Assembly (NCBI RefSeq): GCF_009720825.1
Contig: NZ_WNKY01000017.1
Coordinates: 1 to 64,000 of the forward strand
Direction of reading: 5' to 3'
Source of the DNA: Duganella radicis
Lineage (GTDB): Bacteria; Pseudomonadota; Gammaproteobacteria; Burkholderiales; Burkholderiaceae_D
Length of the DNA: 64,000 bases
Part shown: piece after piece, positions 31,485 through 40,141 of the stretch
Layout of the letters: each line of letters opens with the position of its first letter
Position numbering within the stretch: the first letter of the stretch is position 1
Position numbers and translations under genes: made by a program
Notes under the pieces: model-generated
Database searches by the model: none
Told to the model about the DNA's origin: nothing
What the model saw: the letters and a program-made list of their open reading frames with translations, nothing else

Positions 31485-34289
31485 TTGAAGATAAGACTGA
31501 TCGCTACCGCTTTATTGATGCTGGCCTGCGTTGCCGTCAACGCCGCGCCACGCGAACGCCTGTCGCTGGACCGTGGCTGGCTGTTCCACCAGGGCGACCT
31601 GGTCGAGCCGCCCATCGTCGGGCATGAGGAATCCTATAGCAACGCCAAGGCCGGCAGCGCCGGCGGCGCGGCTGGCAATGAATACGACGACTCGGGCTGG
31701 CGCCGCCTCAACCTGCCGCACGACTGGGCGGTGGAAGGCCCGTTCGACCCCAAGGCCAATGTCTCGCAGGGCTATCGCCCGCGCGGCATCGGCTGGTACC
31801 GGCGCTACCTGCGCGTCGATCCATCGGAGCGCGGCAAGCATTTCGAATTGCAGTTCGACGCCATCGCCACCCACGCCACGGTGTGGGTGAACGGCAATGT
31901 GGTCAACCGCAACTGGTCCGGCTATAACGCCAGCTACATCGACATCACCCCGTTCCTGCGTTACGGCGATGCGATGAACACCATCGCCATCCGCGTCGAT
32001 GCGGAAGCGATGGAAGGCTGGTGGTACGAGGGCGCCGGCATGTATCGCCACAGCTGGCTGGTCAAGCGCAATCCGGTGCACGTGGTGACGGATGGCGTGC
32101 ACGCCACGCCGCGCCTGACCAAAGACAAGCAGTGGAGCATTCCGGTGGAAGTCACGCTGAACAACAGCGGCAAGACCGCCGGCGAGGTGATCGTGGAAGT
32201 GACGGTGTACGACCCGTCCGGCAAGCAGGTGGCGCAACGCACCGCCCCGGCGCGCGTGGGCGTGCTGGCCACCAGCGCCGTGCAGCTGCCGGTCACCATC
32301 GACAACCCGGCCCTATGGTCGCTCGAGAAAACCAATCTGTATCGCGTCACCACGCGCGTGCTGCAAGCCGGCAAGGCGGTGGATGAGACTTCGCTCAACA
32401 CCGGCTTCCGCACCATCCGCTTCGACGCGGCGCAGGGCTTCTTCCTGAACGGCGTGCACGTCAAGCTGCAAGGCGTGTGCATCCACCAGGACCACGCCGG
32501 CGTTGGCGTGGCGGTGCCGGATTCGGTGTGGGAGTACCGCCTGCGCCGCCTGAAGGAGATGGGCGTCAACGCCATCCGCTTCTCGCACAACGCGCCGGCG
32601 GCCGAAGTGCTGGACATGGTGGACCGCATGGGCTTTGTGGTGATGGACGAGAACCGCAACTTCAACCCGTCGCCGGACTACATGAAGCAGCTGGAGTGGA
32701 TGGTGCGGCGCGACCGCCATCACCCGGGCATCGTCCTGTGGTCGGTGTTTAACGAGGAACCGGTGCAGGCCACCGAAGTCGGTTACGAAATGGTGCGCCG
32801 CATGTCGGCCGCCGTGAAGGCGCTGGACGATACCCGTCCGGTCACCGCCGCCATGAACGGCGGCTTCCTGACCGAGCTGAATGTGTCGCACGCGGTGGAC
32901 GTGGTGGGCTCCAACTATCAGGTGCCGGATTATGATCGCTTCCACAAGGCGCGTCCGGACAAGCCGTTCACCAGCTCCGAAGATACTTCCGCCTTCATGA
33001 CGCGCGGCGAGTACAAGACAGTCAAGGATAAAAACCTGATCGCCAGCTACGACGACGATGCGGCGCCATGGGGCAACACCCACCGCGACGCATGGGAGGC
33101 GATCGACACGCGTCCTTACGTGGCGGGCGGTTTCGTGTGGACCGGCTTCGATTACCGCGGCGAACCGACGCCGAACGAGTGGCCGTCGGTCAGCTCGGTG
33201 TTCGGCATCATGGACCTGAACGGCTTTGCCAAAACCGCGTACTACATCCACCAGGTGCAGTGGATCAAGGACAAGCCGCTGATCCACATCGCGCCGCACT
33301 GGAACTGGAAGCAGGGCGACAATGTGCGTGTGATGGTGATGGCCAACGTCGAGCGCATCAAGCTGCTGCTGAACGGCCGCGAACTGGGCGAGCAGAAGGC
33401 CGACCCGTACCGCATGAACTACTTCAACGTCGCCTATGAACCGGGCAAGCTGGAAGCCATCGGCTACAAGGGCGGCAAGGAAGTGGTGCGCACGGCGGTG
33501 GAAACCACCGGCGCGCCGGTGTCGCTGGAACTGATACCCGACCGCGCGGGCCTGAACGGCGACGGCTACGACGCCATGCCGATCACCGTGCGCGCGCTGG
33601 ATGCGCAGGGCCGCGCCGTGCCGCTGGCGGACAATGAAGTGACCTTCGCCGTCACCGGCGGCGGACGCTCCATCGGCCATGGCAATGGCGATCCGAATTC
33701 GCACGAAGACGAGAAGGGCGCCACGCGCCGCCTGTTCAACGGCCTGGCGCAGCTGATCGTGCAGACCAGCTACGACAGCAAGGACGCCATCACCGTCAGC
33801 GCCAGCGCGCAAGGCCTGCAAGCCGCGCGCGTGACGATCCCGGTGAAGCAGGTGGCCGCCGTGCCTTACGTCGGCCTGGCCGACGCGCCGCTGACCTTTG
33901 TGCGCAGCTGGCGCATCGCGCCGGAAGGCGACGCGCGTCCGGATCCGAACCAGCAACTGGCCGGCTTCGACATGAATACCTGGGGCTGGGGCTCGCCGCC
34001 GATGCGCGCCGCCGCCGGCAGCAAGTATCATCTGTACCGCGCCAGCTTCACGCCGCGCAAGAACCTGGCCGACGGCACGGGTCTGATCCGCTTCGCCGCC
34101 ATCAAGGGCAAGGCCGAGATCTGGCTCAACGGCGCGCTGATCGGCAAGAAGGACAGCTACGCCGCCGCGCCGCTGGACGTGGTGCTGCCGGCCGGCACCG
34201 GCAAGAGCGAGGTCAACGTGCTGATCGAGGCGGAGCCGGGGCAGGGCAGTGGCATCGAGGGTCATGTCACCATCGAACCGTCCCGGTAG
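31485..34289 (+). CDS. GH2 beta-galactosidase-like glycoside hydrolase
   Basis: The 934-residue product should remove beta-linked galactose (or a related sugar). Starting at TTG 31485, with GGGAGACGA before it, it has a signal peptide (KIRLIATALLMLACVAVNAAP). Then come the GH2 sugar-binding jelly roll (LPHDWAVEGPFD, GIGWYRRYLRV), an immunoglobulin-like domain, and the barrel with GVCIHQDHAG, AIRFSHNAPA, the acid/base Glu in LWSVFNEEP and SSEDTSAF at the nucleophile position. The C-terminus has DUF4982-like and invasin-like domains (LIPDRAGLNGDGYD). A galactan role is inferred from position. Confidence 0.88.
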   Translation: MKIRLIATALLMLACVAVNAAPRERLSLDRGWLFHQGDLVEPPIVGHEESYSNAKAGSAGGAAGNEYDDSGWRRLNLPHDWAVEGPFDPKANVSQGYRPRGIGWYRRYLRVDPSERGKHFELQFDAIATHATVWVNGNVVNRNWSGYNASYIDITPFLRYGDAMNTIAIRVDAEAMEGWWYEGAGMYRHSWLVKRNPVHVVTDGVHATPRLTKDKQWSIPVEVTLNNSGKTAGEVIVEVTVYDPSGKQVAQRTAPARVGVLATSAVQLPVTIDNPALWSLEKTNLYRVTTRVLQAGKAVDETSLNTGFRTIRFDAAQGFFLNGVHVKLQGVCIHQDHAGVGVAVPDSVWEYRLRRLKEMGVNAIRFSHNAPAAEVLDMVDRMGFVVMDENRNFNPSPDYMKQLEWMVRRDRHHPGIVLWSVFNEEPVQATEVGYEMVRRMSAAVKALDDTRPVTAAMNGGFLTELNVSHAVDVVGSNYQVPDYDRFHKARPDKPFTSSEDTSAFMTRGEYKTVKDKNLIASYDDDAAPWGNTHRDAWEAIDTRPYVAGGFVWTGFDYRGEPTPNEWPSVSSVFGIMDLNGFAKTAYYIHQVQWIKDKPLIHIAPHWNWKQGDNVRVMVMANVERIKLLLNGRELGEQKADPYRMNYFNVAYEPGKLEAIGYKGGKEVVRTAVETTGAPVSLELIPDRAGLNGDGYDAMPITVRALDAQGRAVPLADNEVTFAVTGGGRSIGHGNGDPNSHEDEKGATRRLFNGLAQLIVQTSYDSKDAITVSASAQGLQAARVTIPVKQVAAVPYVGLADAPLTFVRSWRIAPEGDARPDPNQQLAGFDMNTWGWGSPPMRAAAGSKYHLYRASFTPRKNLADGTGLIRFAAIKGKAEIWLNGALIGKKDSYAAAPLDVVLPAGTGKSEVNVLIEAEPGQGSGIEGHVTIEPSR

Positions 34290-34306
34290 TTGACGTTGAG
34301 GAAATA

Positions 34307-34339
34307 AATCGCGTGCTTGTTGCTGGCAAACACGCGATT
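34307..34339. other. Perfect stem-loop after the GH2 gene
   Basis: AATCGCGTG (34307-34315) and CACGCGATT (34331-34339) form a perfect 9-bp stem with a 15-base loop. There is no T-run on the plus strand, so it is either a weak or rho-assisted terminator, or a processing site between the GH2 gene and the zap genes. Confidence 0.5.
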
Positions 34340-34377
34340 CGGTTGACGGCATCCCGCGCGCTGCCTATAGTGGCGGG

Positions 34378-34620
34378 ATGATTTCAGAATTCCAAGACCT
34401 CTCCGATAAAATCGACCAGTTGGCCGAAATGACCGCCGCGCTGCGCCGGGAAAACGCCCAGCTGCGCCAGGCCAATGCCGCTCTTGTGGCGGAGAACATG
34501 GGCTATCAGCGCCGCCTGGGCGAAGCCTCCGGCCGCCTGGAAGCCTTGCTGGGAAAAATCCCGGGGCTCGACAGCGCCGACACCGATGACACGCTCACCG
34601 AAAACGAGGACGCACGATGA
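34378..34620 (+). CDS. ZapB-like small coiled-coil protein
   Basis: An 80-residue, highly charged helical protein: DLSDKIDQLAEMTAALRREN and onward shows continuous heptads to about residue 60 and then an acidic tail. This matches the small coiled-coil proteins encoded before zapA in betaproteobacteria, thought to help the Z ring. Its stop overlaps the zapA start (ATGA at 34617-34620), so the two are coupled. Whether it is a true ZapB homologue cannot be decided by eye. Confidence 0.75.
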   Translation: MISEFQDLSDKIDQLAEMTAALRRENAQLRQANAALVAENMGYQRRLGEASGRLEALLGKIPGLDSADTDDTLTENEDAR

Positions 34621-34928
34621 TCCAGCTGGATGTGACCATCATGGGTCAGCCCTACAAGCTGGCCTGCAAGGAAGACGAGGAAGCGGCGTTGCGCAAGGCG
34701 GCCGCTTTCGTCGACCGTAAAATGTGCGCGATCCGCGACGCCGGCAAAATCAAGGGCACCGACCGTATCGCCGTGATGGCGGCATTGAGCATGGCCGGCG
34801 AGTTCCTGACGGTGAAAGCGCCACAAGGACCGTTGTCAGACATGTCGATGCTGGAAGTGCAGACCAAGATGGCCGCCATGCACAAAGTGCTGGATGCCGC
34901 GCTGACGCCGCAGGAAGCGCTGTTTTAA
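34617..34928 (+). CDS. zapA: Cell division protein ZapA
   Basis: The 103-residue protein bundles FtsZ filaments at midcell. It opens with the ZapA pattern IQLDVTIMGQPYKLACKEDEE, then LRKAAAFVDRKMCAIRDAGK and DRIAVMAALSMAGEFL; the C-terminal helix would dimerise as a coiled coil. Coupled to the upstream coiled-coil gene and followed 60 bases later by 6S RNA, the order zapA-ssrS seen in many proteobacteria. Confidence 0.92.
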   Translation: MIQLDVTIMGQPYKLACKEDEEAALRKAAAFVDRKMCAIRDAGKIKGTDRIAVMAALSMAGEFLTVKAPQGPLSDMSMLEVQTKMAAMHKVLDAALTPQEALF

Positions 34929-34984
34929 TTGATTTTTAAATCGAACAGGCCTTCCTTTGCGGCGCACAAAAGAGTAAACTTCGT

Positions 34985-35170
34985 TTCACCCTGCGGTGTT
35001 CGAGACTTGCCATATATTCCTTGAACCATTCTTTTGCACCGGTTACGGAAATTTGTTCGATGGGCGAGAGCGTCGCTAGTCCGATGAACCCGAAATTGAA
35101 CTAACTGTGACCACCTGAGCCATTTTGGTTCGGGATGCCGGCAAGACGGCACAGGCGGGGCCTTATATCC
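34985..35170 (+). ncRNA. ssrS: 6S RNA
   Basis: The region after zapA holds the hallmark CCTGCGGTGTTCG near the 5' end and, near the 3' end, GGCACAGGCGGGG, which pairs with it to form the closing stem (CCCTGC/GCGGGG plus GTGTT/GGCAC with a small internal loop). The length of about 185 bases, the large unpaired middle and the position after zapA are all as expected. 6S RNA binds sigma-70 RNA polymerase as an open-promoter mimic. Ends are approximate. No other gene lies between 34929 and 35229. Confidence 0.85.
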
Positions 35171-35175
35171 AAAGA

Positions 35176-35213
35176 AGCGGTTGTTAGCATGTGAATGCGC
35201 AGCCGCTTTTTTT
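35176..35213 (+). terminator. Terminator after 6S RNA
   Basis: AGCGGTTGT pairs (with G-U pairs) with GCAGCCGCT, enclosing GCAT-GTGA-ATGC, then a run of seven T. It fits the 3' end of a longer ssrS transcript and lies just ahead of the EVE gene. Confidence 0.8.
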
Positions 35214-35229
35214 CGTCTGGAGAATTCCG

Positions 35230-35688
35230 ATGCAATACTGGTTGATGAAATCCGAGCCGGATGAAGTGAGCATTGATGACGTGATGGCGTCGCCCAAACA
35301 GACCACCGTGTGGTTCGGCGTGCGCAACTACCAGGCGCGCAATTTCATGCGCGACCAGATGCAGGTGGGGGATGGTGTGCTGTTCTACCACTCCAGTTGC
35401 CCGGAGCCCGGCATTGCGGGCCTGGCGCAGATAGTGAGCACTCCTTATCCTGACGCCTCGCAGTTCGACAGCAACAGCAAATACTACGATCCGAAAGCGA
35501 CGCAGGAAACGCCGCGCTGGATTTCCATCGATGTGCAGGGTACACAGAAAACGCGCCTGCTGCCGCTGGCGGAGATGCGCACCATCCCCGCGCTGGAAGA
35601 CATGGTGGTGCTGCAAAAAGGCAGCCGCCTGTCCATCACGCCGGTGACGGCGGCGCAATGGAAGGCCATCGTCAAGCTTTTGAAATGA
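35230..35688 (+). CDS. EVE-domain protein
   Basis: A 152-residue single-domain EVE (PUA-like) protein, a fold that binds modified bases. Marks are the N-terminal YWLMKSEPDEVSIDD, WFGVRNYQARNFM, GDGVLFYHSSC, PGIAGLAQIV and the YPD/YYDPKA region. The ATG at 35230 follows CTGGAGAATTCC; the frame opens earlier inside the 6S terminator. The role is unknown beyond RNA or modified-DNA binding. Its last 17 bases overlap the converging lgt gene. Confidence 0.88.
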   Translation: MQYWLMKSEPDEVSIDDVMASPKQTTVWFGVRNYQARNFMRDQMQVGDGVLFYHSSCPEPGIAGLAQIVSTPYPDASQFDSNSKYYDPKATQETPRWISIDVQGTQKTRLLPLAEMRTIPALEDMVVLQKGSRLSITPVTAAQWKAIVKLLK

Positions 35689-36529
35689 CTGGCGGTGCGC
35701 CGCGCTGGCGCACTTTGTAGGCCCACATCAGCATGATGATGGCGCCGATGATCATCGGCAGCGACAGGGCCTGGCCGGAGGTGATCGGCACGCCGGCGAT
35801 CACGCGTTCCCAGTCCGGGGTGCGGAAGTATTCGGTGAAGAATCGCGCGCAGCCGTACAGCAGGGTGTAGAAGGCGCCCACCGCCAGCCGTGGACGCTCC
35901 TTGCGTGCGTACAGCCACAGAATCACGAACACGATCAGGCCGTCCACCAGCAATTGGTACAGCGGCGATGGATGGCGCAGGCCTTGCAGGAATACCGGGT
36001 CCGGATGCAGCGGGTAGCGGATGTCCGGCCACAGCATGGCCCAAGGCAGCGATTGGTCGCTGACCACGCGGCCCGGCAGTTCGGCGTTGATGAAGTTACC
36101 AAGGCGGCCGGCCGCGTAACCCAGCGGCACCAGCGGCGCGATGAAGTCGTACACGTCCAGCAGGTTGCGGCCGGCCTTGCGCGCCCAGATCGACATGGCC
36201 ACCAGCACGCCGATAAAACCGCCGTGGAAGGACATGCCGCCGTGCCAGACCTTGAAGATTTCAATCGGATCGGCGAAGTATTTGGCCGGCTCGTAGAACA
36301 GCACCTCGCCCAGCCGGCCGCCGATGATCACGCCCATCATGCCGTAGAAAAGCATGTCGTCCAGGTCTTCCTTCTTCCACTGCTGCGCGGCGATATGCGG
36401 CTGCTTGATGCGCACGCGGCCCAGCGCGATGAACATGGCGAAGGCCAGCACGTACATCAGGCCATACCAGTGGATGGCGACCGGGCCCAGTTGCAGGGCG
36501 ATCGGGTCTGGCATCGGGTGTATCAGCAT
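35672..36529 (-). CDS. lgt: Prolipoprotein diacylglyceryl transferase
   Basis: An inner-membrane enzyme of 285 residues that transfers diacylglycerol from phosphatidylglycerol to the lipobox cysteine of prolipoproteins. The seven-helix protein has HGGMSFHGGFIG and the Lgt signature GRLGNFINAELPGRV with the essential Arg and Asn. It overlaps the EVE gene at its 3' end, and its start overlaps the end of the upstream LysR gene by seven bases, so both may be on one transcript. Confidence 0.95.
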   Translation of the reverse strand: MLIHPMPDPIALQLGPVAIHWYGLMYVLAFAMFIALGRVRIKQPHIAAQQWKKEDLDDMLFYGMMGVIIGGRLGEVLFYEPAKYFADPIEIFKVWHGGMSFHGGFIGVLVAMSIWARKAGRNLLDVYDFIAPLVPLGYAAGRLGNFINAELPGRVVSDQSLPWAMLWPDIRYPLHPDPVFLQGLRHPSPLYQLLVDGLIVFVILWLYARKERPRLAVGAFYTLLYGCARFFTEYFRTPDWERVIAGVPITSGQALSLPMIIGAIIMLMWAYKVRQRGAPPVISKA

Positions 36530-37419
36530 AGAGTGTTCTTTCGTAGTAGTTCCAAAAATCCGTGCAGCACCGGCGAGGCGTTATCGCGCCGCCATGCCAG
36601 GCCGGTTTCGACCAGCGGCGTGGCGTCGGCCAGCGCCCGGTATTCTACCCCGGTCCGCATCAGGTTGGAGACGGACTGCGGCACCAGCGCCATGCCGATG
36701 CCGGCCGAGACCAGGCTGACGATGGTTTGCATCTGGATCGCTTCCTGTCCGATCTGCGGCGTGATGCCGGCTTCGCGGAACACCGACAGGATGGCGTCGT
36801 GCAGCGCCGGTGCGATCGCGCGCGGGAAGATGATGAGCGGCAGCGGTGGCAGGGCGGCCAGTTTCAGCTTGCCCTTTTTCTTGAGCGCCGCCAGGCCGGA
36901 GGGCAGGGCCAGCACCAGCGCTTCGTTCAGTACCGGCAGGTAGTCGAGTTCCTGCCTGGCCTTGTCGGGCAAGGGCGGGATCAACAGGCCGGCATCGATG
37001 CGGTTGTGCAGCAGGTCGTCCAGCTGGAGATCCGAGGTGGCTTCCTGTAGCGTGATCTGCACCTGCGGATAGGCGGCGCGGTAGGCGCGCAGGAAGGGCG
37101 GCAGCACGCTGTAGTCGGCCGAGGAGACGAAGGCCAGTGTCAGGCGCCCGACCTCGCCGGCGGCGGCGCGCTGCACCAGCTGCGGCAGTTCCTGCGCCTG
37201 CGCCAGCAGGCGGCGCGCTTCCGGCAGCAGGGCGATGCCGGCCGGCGTCAGGGCGACGCCACGGCGGTTGCGCTCGAACAGGGCGGCGCCCAGCTCTTCC
37301 TCCAGCGCCTGGATGGTCTGCGACAGCGGCGGCTGCGTCATGTGCAGCCGCAGCGCGGCCTTGCCGAAGTGGAGCTCTTCGGCCACGGTGACGAAGTAGC
37401 GGAGCTGGCGCAGTTCCAT
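36523..37419 (-). CDS. LysR-family regulator, divergent from ilvD
   Basis: A 298-residue LysR-type protein. The helix-turn-helix (LRYFVTVAEELHFGKAALRLHMTQPPLSQ in order) and linker occupy residues 1-65; the rest is the periplasmic-binding-like effector domain. It is divergent from ilvD, with a perfect T-N11-A palindrome between them, so it most likely controls ilvD and itself. It is similar in style to the BenM/CatR/AlsR branch; no effector can be read from sequence. Confidence 0.85.
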   Translation of the reverse strand: MELRQLRYFVTVAEELHFGKAALRLHMTQPPLSQTIQALEEELGAALFERNRRGVALTPAGIALLPEARRLLAQAQELPQLVQRAAAGEVGRLTLAFVSSADYSVLPPFLRAYRAAYPQVQITLQEATSDLQLDDLLHNRIDAGLLIPPLPDKARQELDYLPVLNEALVLALPSGLAALKKKGKLKLAALPPLPLIIFPRAIAPALHDAILSVFREAGITPQIGQEAIQMQTIVSLVSAGIGMALVPQSVSNLMRTGVEYRALADATPLVETGLAWRRDNASPVLHGFLELLRKNTLC

Positions 37420-37443
37420 ATGGTTAACTATGTAATTTGAGTC

Positions 37444-37468
37444 CTGTGATATTTTATACGAATCACAG
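37444..37468. promoter_or_regulatory. LysR-type box between the LysR gene and ilvD
   Basis: CTGTGAT-N11-ATCACAG is a perfect inverted repeat with the T-N11-A core. A TTGACA -35 box follows at 37486-37491, reading towards ilvD, with only weak -10 candidates near 37509. Confidence 0.7.
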
Positions 37469-37545
37469 TTGCGGAAATCATATATTTGACACGGTGGCAG
37501 GGTAGTCGCACACTCTTAGGCTAGCCTTACCTTTGGAGACTCATC

Positions 37546-39408
37546 ATGCCGCAATACCGTTCCCGTACCACCACCCATGGCCGCAACATGGCCGGCGCAC
37601 GCGCGCTCTGGCGCGCCACCGGCATGAAAGATGGCGACTTCGATAAACCGATCGTCGCCGTGGTCAATTCCTTCACCCAGTTCGTGCCGGGCCACGTGCA
37701 CCTGAAGGATCTGGGCCAGCTGGTCGCGCGCGAGATTGAAAAAGCGGGCGGCGTGGCGAAAGAATTCAACACCATCGCGGTCGACGACGGCATCGCCATG
37801 GGCCACGGCGGCATGCTGTACTCGCTGCCGTCGCGCGACCTGATCGCCGACTCGGTGGAGTACATGGTCAACGCGCACTGCGCCGACGCCATGGTCTGCA
37901 TCTCCAACTGCGACAAGATCACGCCGGGCATGCTGATGGCCGCCATGCGCCTGAACATCCCGGTGGTGTTCGTGTCGGGCGGTCCGATGGAAGCGGGCAA
38001 GGTGGTGAAGGTGGTCAACGGCGGCCAGAAGGTCATCAAGCTGGATCTGGTGGACGCCATGATCAAGGCCGGCGACACCACCGTCAGCGATGCCGACGTG
38101 GCCGAGATCGAGCGCTCCGCATGCCCGACCTGCGGTTCCTGCTCGGGCATGTTCACCGCCAACTCGATGAACTGCCTGACCGAGGCGCTGGGCCTGTCGC
38201 TGCCGGGTAACGGCACCATCGTGGCAACCCACTCGGACCGCGAGCAGTTGTTCCTGCGCGCCGGCCGTCTGATCGTGGAACTGGCCAAGCGCCACTACGA
38301 GCAGGACGACTACACCATCCTGCCACGTTCCATCGCCACCAAGGCGACCTGGGAAAACGCCATGGCGCTGGACGTGTCCATGGGCGGTTCGACCAACACC
38401 GTGCTGCACTTGCTGGCGGCGGCGCAGGAAGCGGGCGTGGACTTCACCATGGCCGATATCGACCGCATCTCGCGCAAGGTGCCATGCCTGTGCAAGGTGG
38501 CGCCGATGACGGACAAGTTCCACATCGAAGACGTGCATCGCGCCGGCGGCATCATCGCGATTCTGGGCGAACTGGCGCGCGCCGGTTTGCTGGATACCTC
38601 GCGCCCAACCATTCACGCGCCAACGCTGGCTGAAGCAATTGAGCGCAACGATATCGTGCGCACCGATGATTCGGCTGTGCATGAGCTGTTCCGCGCGGCG
38701 CCGGGCGGCGTGCCGACCCAGGTGGCGTTCTCGCAGTCGGAGCGTTACGAAGCGCTGGATCTGGACCGCAGCGCCGGCTGCATCCGCGACCTGGAACACG
38801 CGTATTCCAAGGACGGCGGCCTGGCGGTCCTGTATGGCAATCTGGCGGAGAAGGGCTGCATCGTGAAGACCGCTGGCGTGGATGAGAGCATCCTGAAGTT
38901 CAGCGGCAAGGCGCGCGTGTTTGAATCGCAGGACGCGGCGGTGGAAGCCATCCTCGGCGACACCGTGCATGCGGGCGATGTGGTCATCATTCGCTACGAA
39001 GGTCCGAAGGGCGGTCCGGGCATGCAGGAGATGCTGTATCCGACTTCGTACATCAAGTCCAAGGGCCTGGGCAAGGCTTGCGCGCTGTTCACCGATGGCC
39101 GTTTCTCCGGTGGTTCGTCGGGCCTGGTGATTGGTCACGCGTCGCCGGAAGCGGCGGAGGGCGGCGCCATCGGTCTGGTGGAAGAGGGCGATATGATCGA
39201 TATCGATATTCCAAACCGCACCATCGGCCTGCGTGTCAGCGATGAAACGCTGGCGGCGCGCCGCGCGGCGATGGAAGCCAAGGGCGCGGACGCGTGGAAG
39301 CCGGTGAACCGCGATCGTTACGTGTCGCAGGCACTGCAAGCCTACGCGGCGCTGACCACCTCCGCCGACCGCGGCGCGGTGCGCGACCTGTCGCAGCTGA
39401 AGCGCTAA
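37546..39408 (+). CDS. ilvD: Dihydroxy-acid dehydratase
   Basis: Iron-sulphur enzyme of 620 residues that dehydrates dihydroxy acids in valine, isoleucine and pantothenate synthesis. The start [20 protein letters not shown] is standard, and the cluster and Mg ligands are visible ([31 protein letters not shown]), as is [14 protein letters not shown] near the end. This is the long E. coli-type form. TTGGAG precedes the ATG. A good terminator follows, and the divergent LysR protein probably regulates it. Confidence 0.97.
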   Translation: MPQYRSRTTTHGRNMAGARALWRATGMKDGDFDKPIVAVVNSFTQFVPGHVHLKDLGQLVAREIEKAGGVAKEFNTIAVDDGIAMGHGGMLYSLPSRDLIADSVEYMVNAHCADAMVCISNCDKITPGMLMAAMRLNIPVVFVSGGPMEAGKVVKVVNGGQKVIKLDLVDAMIKAGDTTVSDADVAEIERSACPTCGSCSGMFTANSMNCLTEALGLSLPGNGTIVATHSDREQLFLRAGRLIVELAKRHYEQDDYTILPRSIATKATWENAMALDVSMGGSTNTVLHLLAAAQEAGVDFTMADIDRISRKVPCLCKVAPMTDKFHIEDVHRAGGIIAILGELARAGLLDTSRPTIHAPTLAEAIERNDIVRTDDSAVHELFRAAPGGVPTQVAFSQSERYEALDLDRSAGCIRDLEHAYSKDGGLAVLYGNLAEKGCIVKTAGVDESILKFSGKARVFESQDAAVEAILGDTVHAGDVVIIRYEGPKGGPGMQEMLYPTSYIKSKGLGKACALFTDGRFSGGSSGLVIGHASPEAAEGGAIGLVEEGDMIDIDIPNRTIGLRVSDETLAARRAAMEAKGADAWKPVNRDRYVSQALQAYAALTTSADRGAVRDLSQLKR

Positions 39409-39417
39409 GCCGCGCTG

Positions 39418-39450
39418 CTCCCGCTCCGCCCGGAGCGGGAGTTATTTCTT
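39418..39450 (+). terminator. ilvD terminator
   Basis: CTCCCGCTCCG and CGGAGCGGGAG form an 11-bp stem with almost no loop, followed by TTATTTCTT. It overlaps the 3' end of the converging small gene. Confidence 0.8.
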
Positions 39451-39663
39451 GTCGAAGGTTTTGCTGACGCGTTCCTTGCGGCGCTTCTCGTCTTCGTTGT
39501 GCGCGCGGCGCTTGTCGAAGCCCAGCATCGGCTCCAGGAATTCAAACCACAGGAATGCAACCACCATCAGGGCGCCGATGGCCCACCAGGATAATTCGGC
39601 AAACTTCCACACTTCAAAGTAGCGTAACGCGACCAGAGCGACGATCAATAGGATCAGCGGCAT
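39442..39663 (-). CDS. Small Trp-rich membrane protein (TIGR04438-like)
   Basis: The 73-residue product has two hydrophobic segments: residues 2-14 (PLILLIVALVALR) and 24-44 (LSWWAIGALMVVAFLWFEF), then a basic, charged tail (DKRRAHNEDEKRRKERVSK). This layout matches the small Trp-rich proteins of betaproteobacteria with no known function. The start at 39663 has GGAGGAAATC before it; the longer open frame upstream is not needed. It converges with ilvD and is divergent from the cytochrome gene. Confidence 0.75.
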   Translation of the reverse strand: MPLILLIVALVALRYFEVWKFAELSWWAIGALMVVAFLWFEFLEPMLGFDKRRAHNEDEKRRKERVSKTFDKK

Positions 39664-39747
39664 GATTTCCTCCTTAACCTCCATCTTACAAGTAATCAAG
39701 CAAAACGCGGTAGAATGTTCAGAGTAGCACTTACACTGGAGAGCATA

Positions 39748-40068
39748 ATGAAACGACATTTGATGATGGTTGGGGTAGTACTGGCATCGGCCTTCGCTTC
39801 GCAAGCCGCCATGGCGGACGCGGGCCTGGATCTGGCCAAGGCGAAAAACTGCATGGCTTGCCATACGGTCGCCACCAAGCTGGTCGGCCCAGCCTACAAG
39901 GACGTTGCCGCCAAATACGCCGGCCAGAAAGACGCCGAAGCCAAACTGGTCACCAAGGTGATGAAGGGCGGTTCGGGCGTGTGGGGCGCCATCCCTATGC
40001 CAGCCAATCCGCAAGTGAACGACGCGGAAGCCAAGACCCTGGTGAAATGGGTCCTGTCCCAGAAATGA
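39748..40068 (+). CDS. Class I cytochrome c (c551/c8-like)
   Basis: A 106-residue periplasmic electron carrier. The signal peptide (KRHLMMVGVVLASAFASQAAMAD) is followed by the haem site CMACH and the axial Met region GAIPMPAN; the mature part is about 82 residues. It resembles the short c551 cytochromes that donate electrons to terminal oxidases or nitrite reductase. The ATG at 39748 has CTGGAGAG before it. A strong hairpin follows its stop. Confidence 0.9.
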   Translation: MKRHLMMVGVVLASAFASQAAMADAGLDLAKAKNCMACHTVATKLVGPAYKDVAAKYAGQKDAEAKLVTKVMKGGSGVWGAIPMPANPQVNDAEAKTLVKWVLSQK

Positions 40069-40073
40069 TGAAA

Positions 40074-40140
40074 GCCCACCTGCACTGAACGCGATCTTGA
40101 GCGCGTTCAGGCTGGTGGGCGCTTTGCCCCGTTAGGGGCA
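40074..40140. terminator. Double hairpin between convergent genes
   Basis: GCCCACC...GAACGCG pairs with CGCGTTC...GGTGGGC (40074-40120, two 7-bp blocks separated by an internal loop), and TGCCCC-GTTA-GGGGCA (40125-40140) forms a second stem. It lies between the cytochrome and binding-protein genes and probably ends both transcripts. Confidence 0.7.
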
Positions 40141-40141
40141 T

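Noticed and set aside
28700..31615. Open frame of over 900 codons opposite the TonB receptor
   Set aside because: Compositionally an antisense shadow; the plus-strand receptor has a signal peptide and family motifs.
39664..40014. Upstream extension of the small Trp-rich gene to about 190 residues
   Set aside because: The extension is antisense to the cytochrome gene; GGAGG places the start at 39663.
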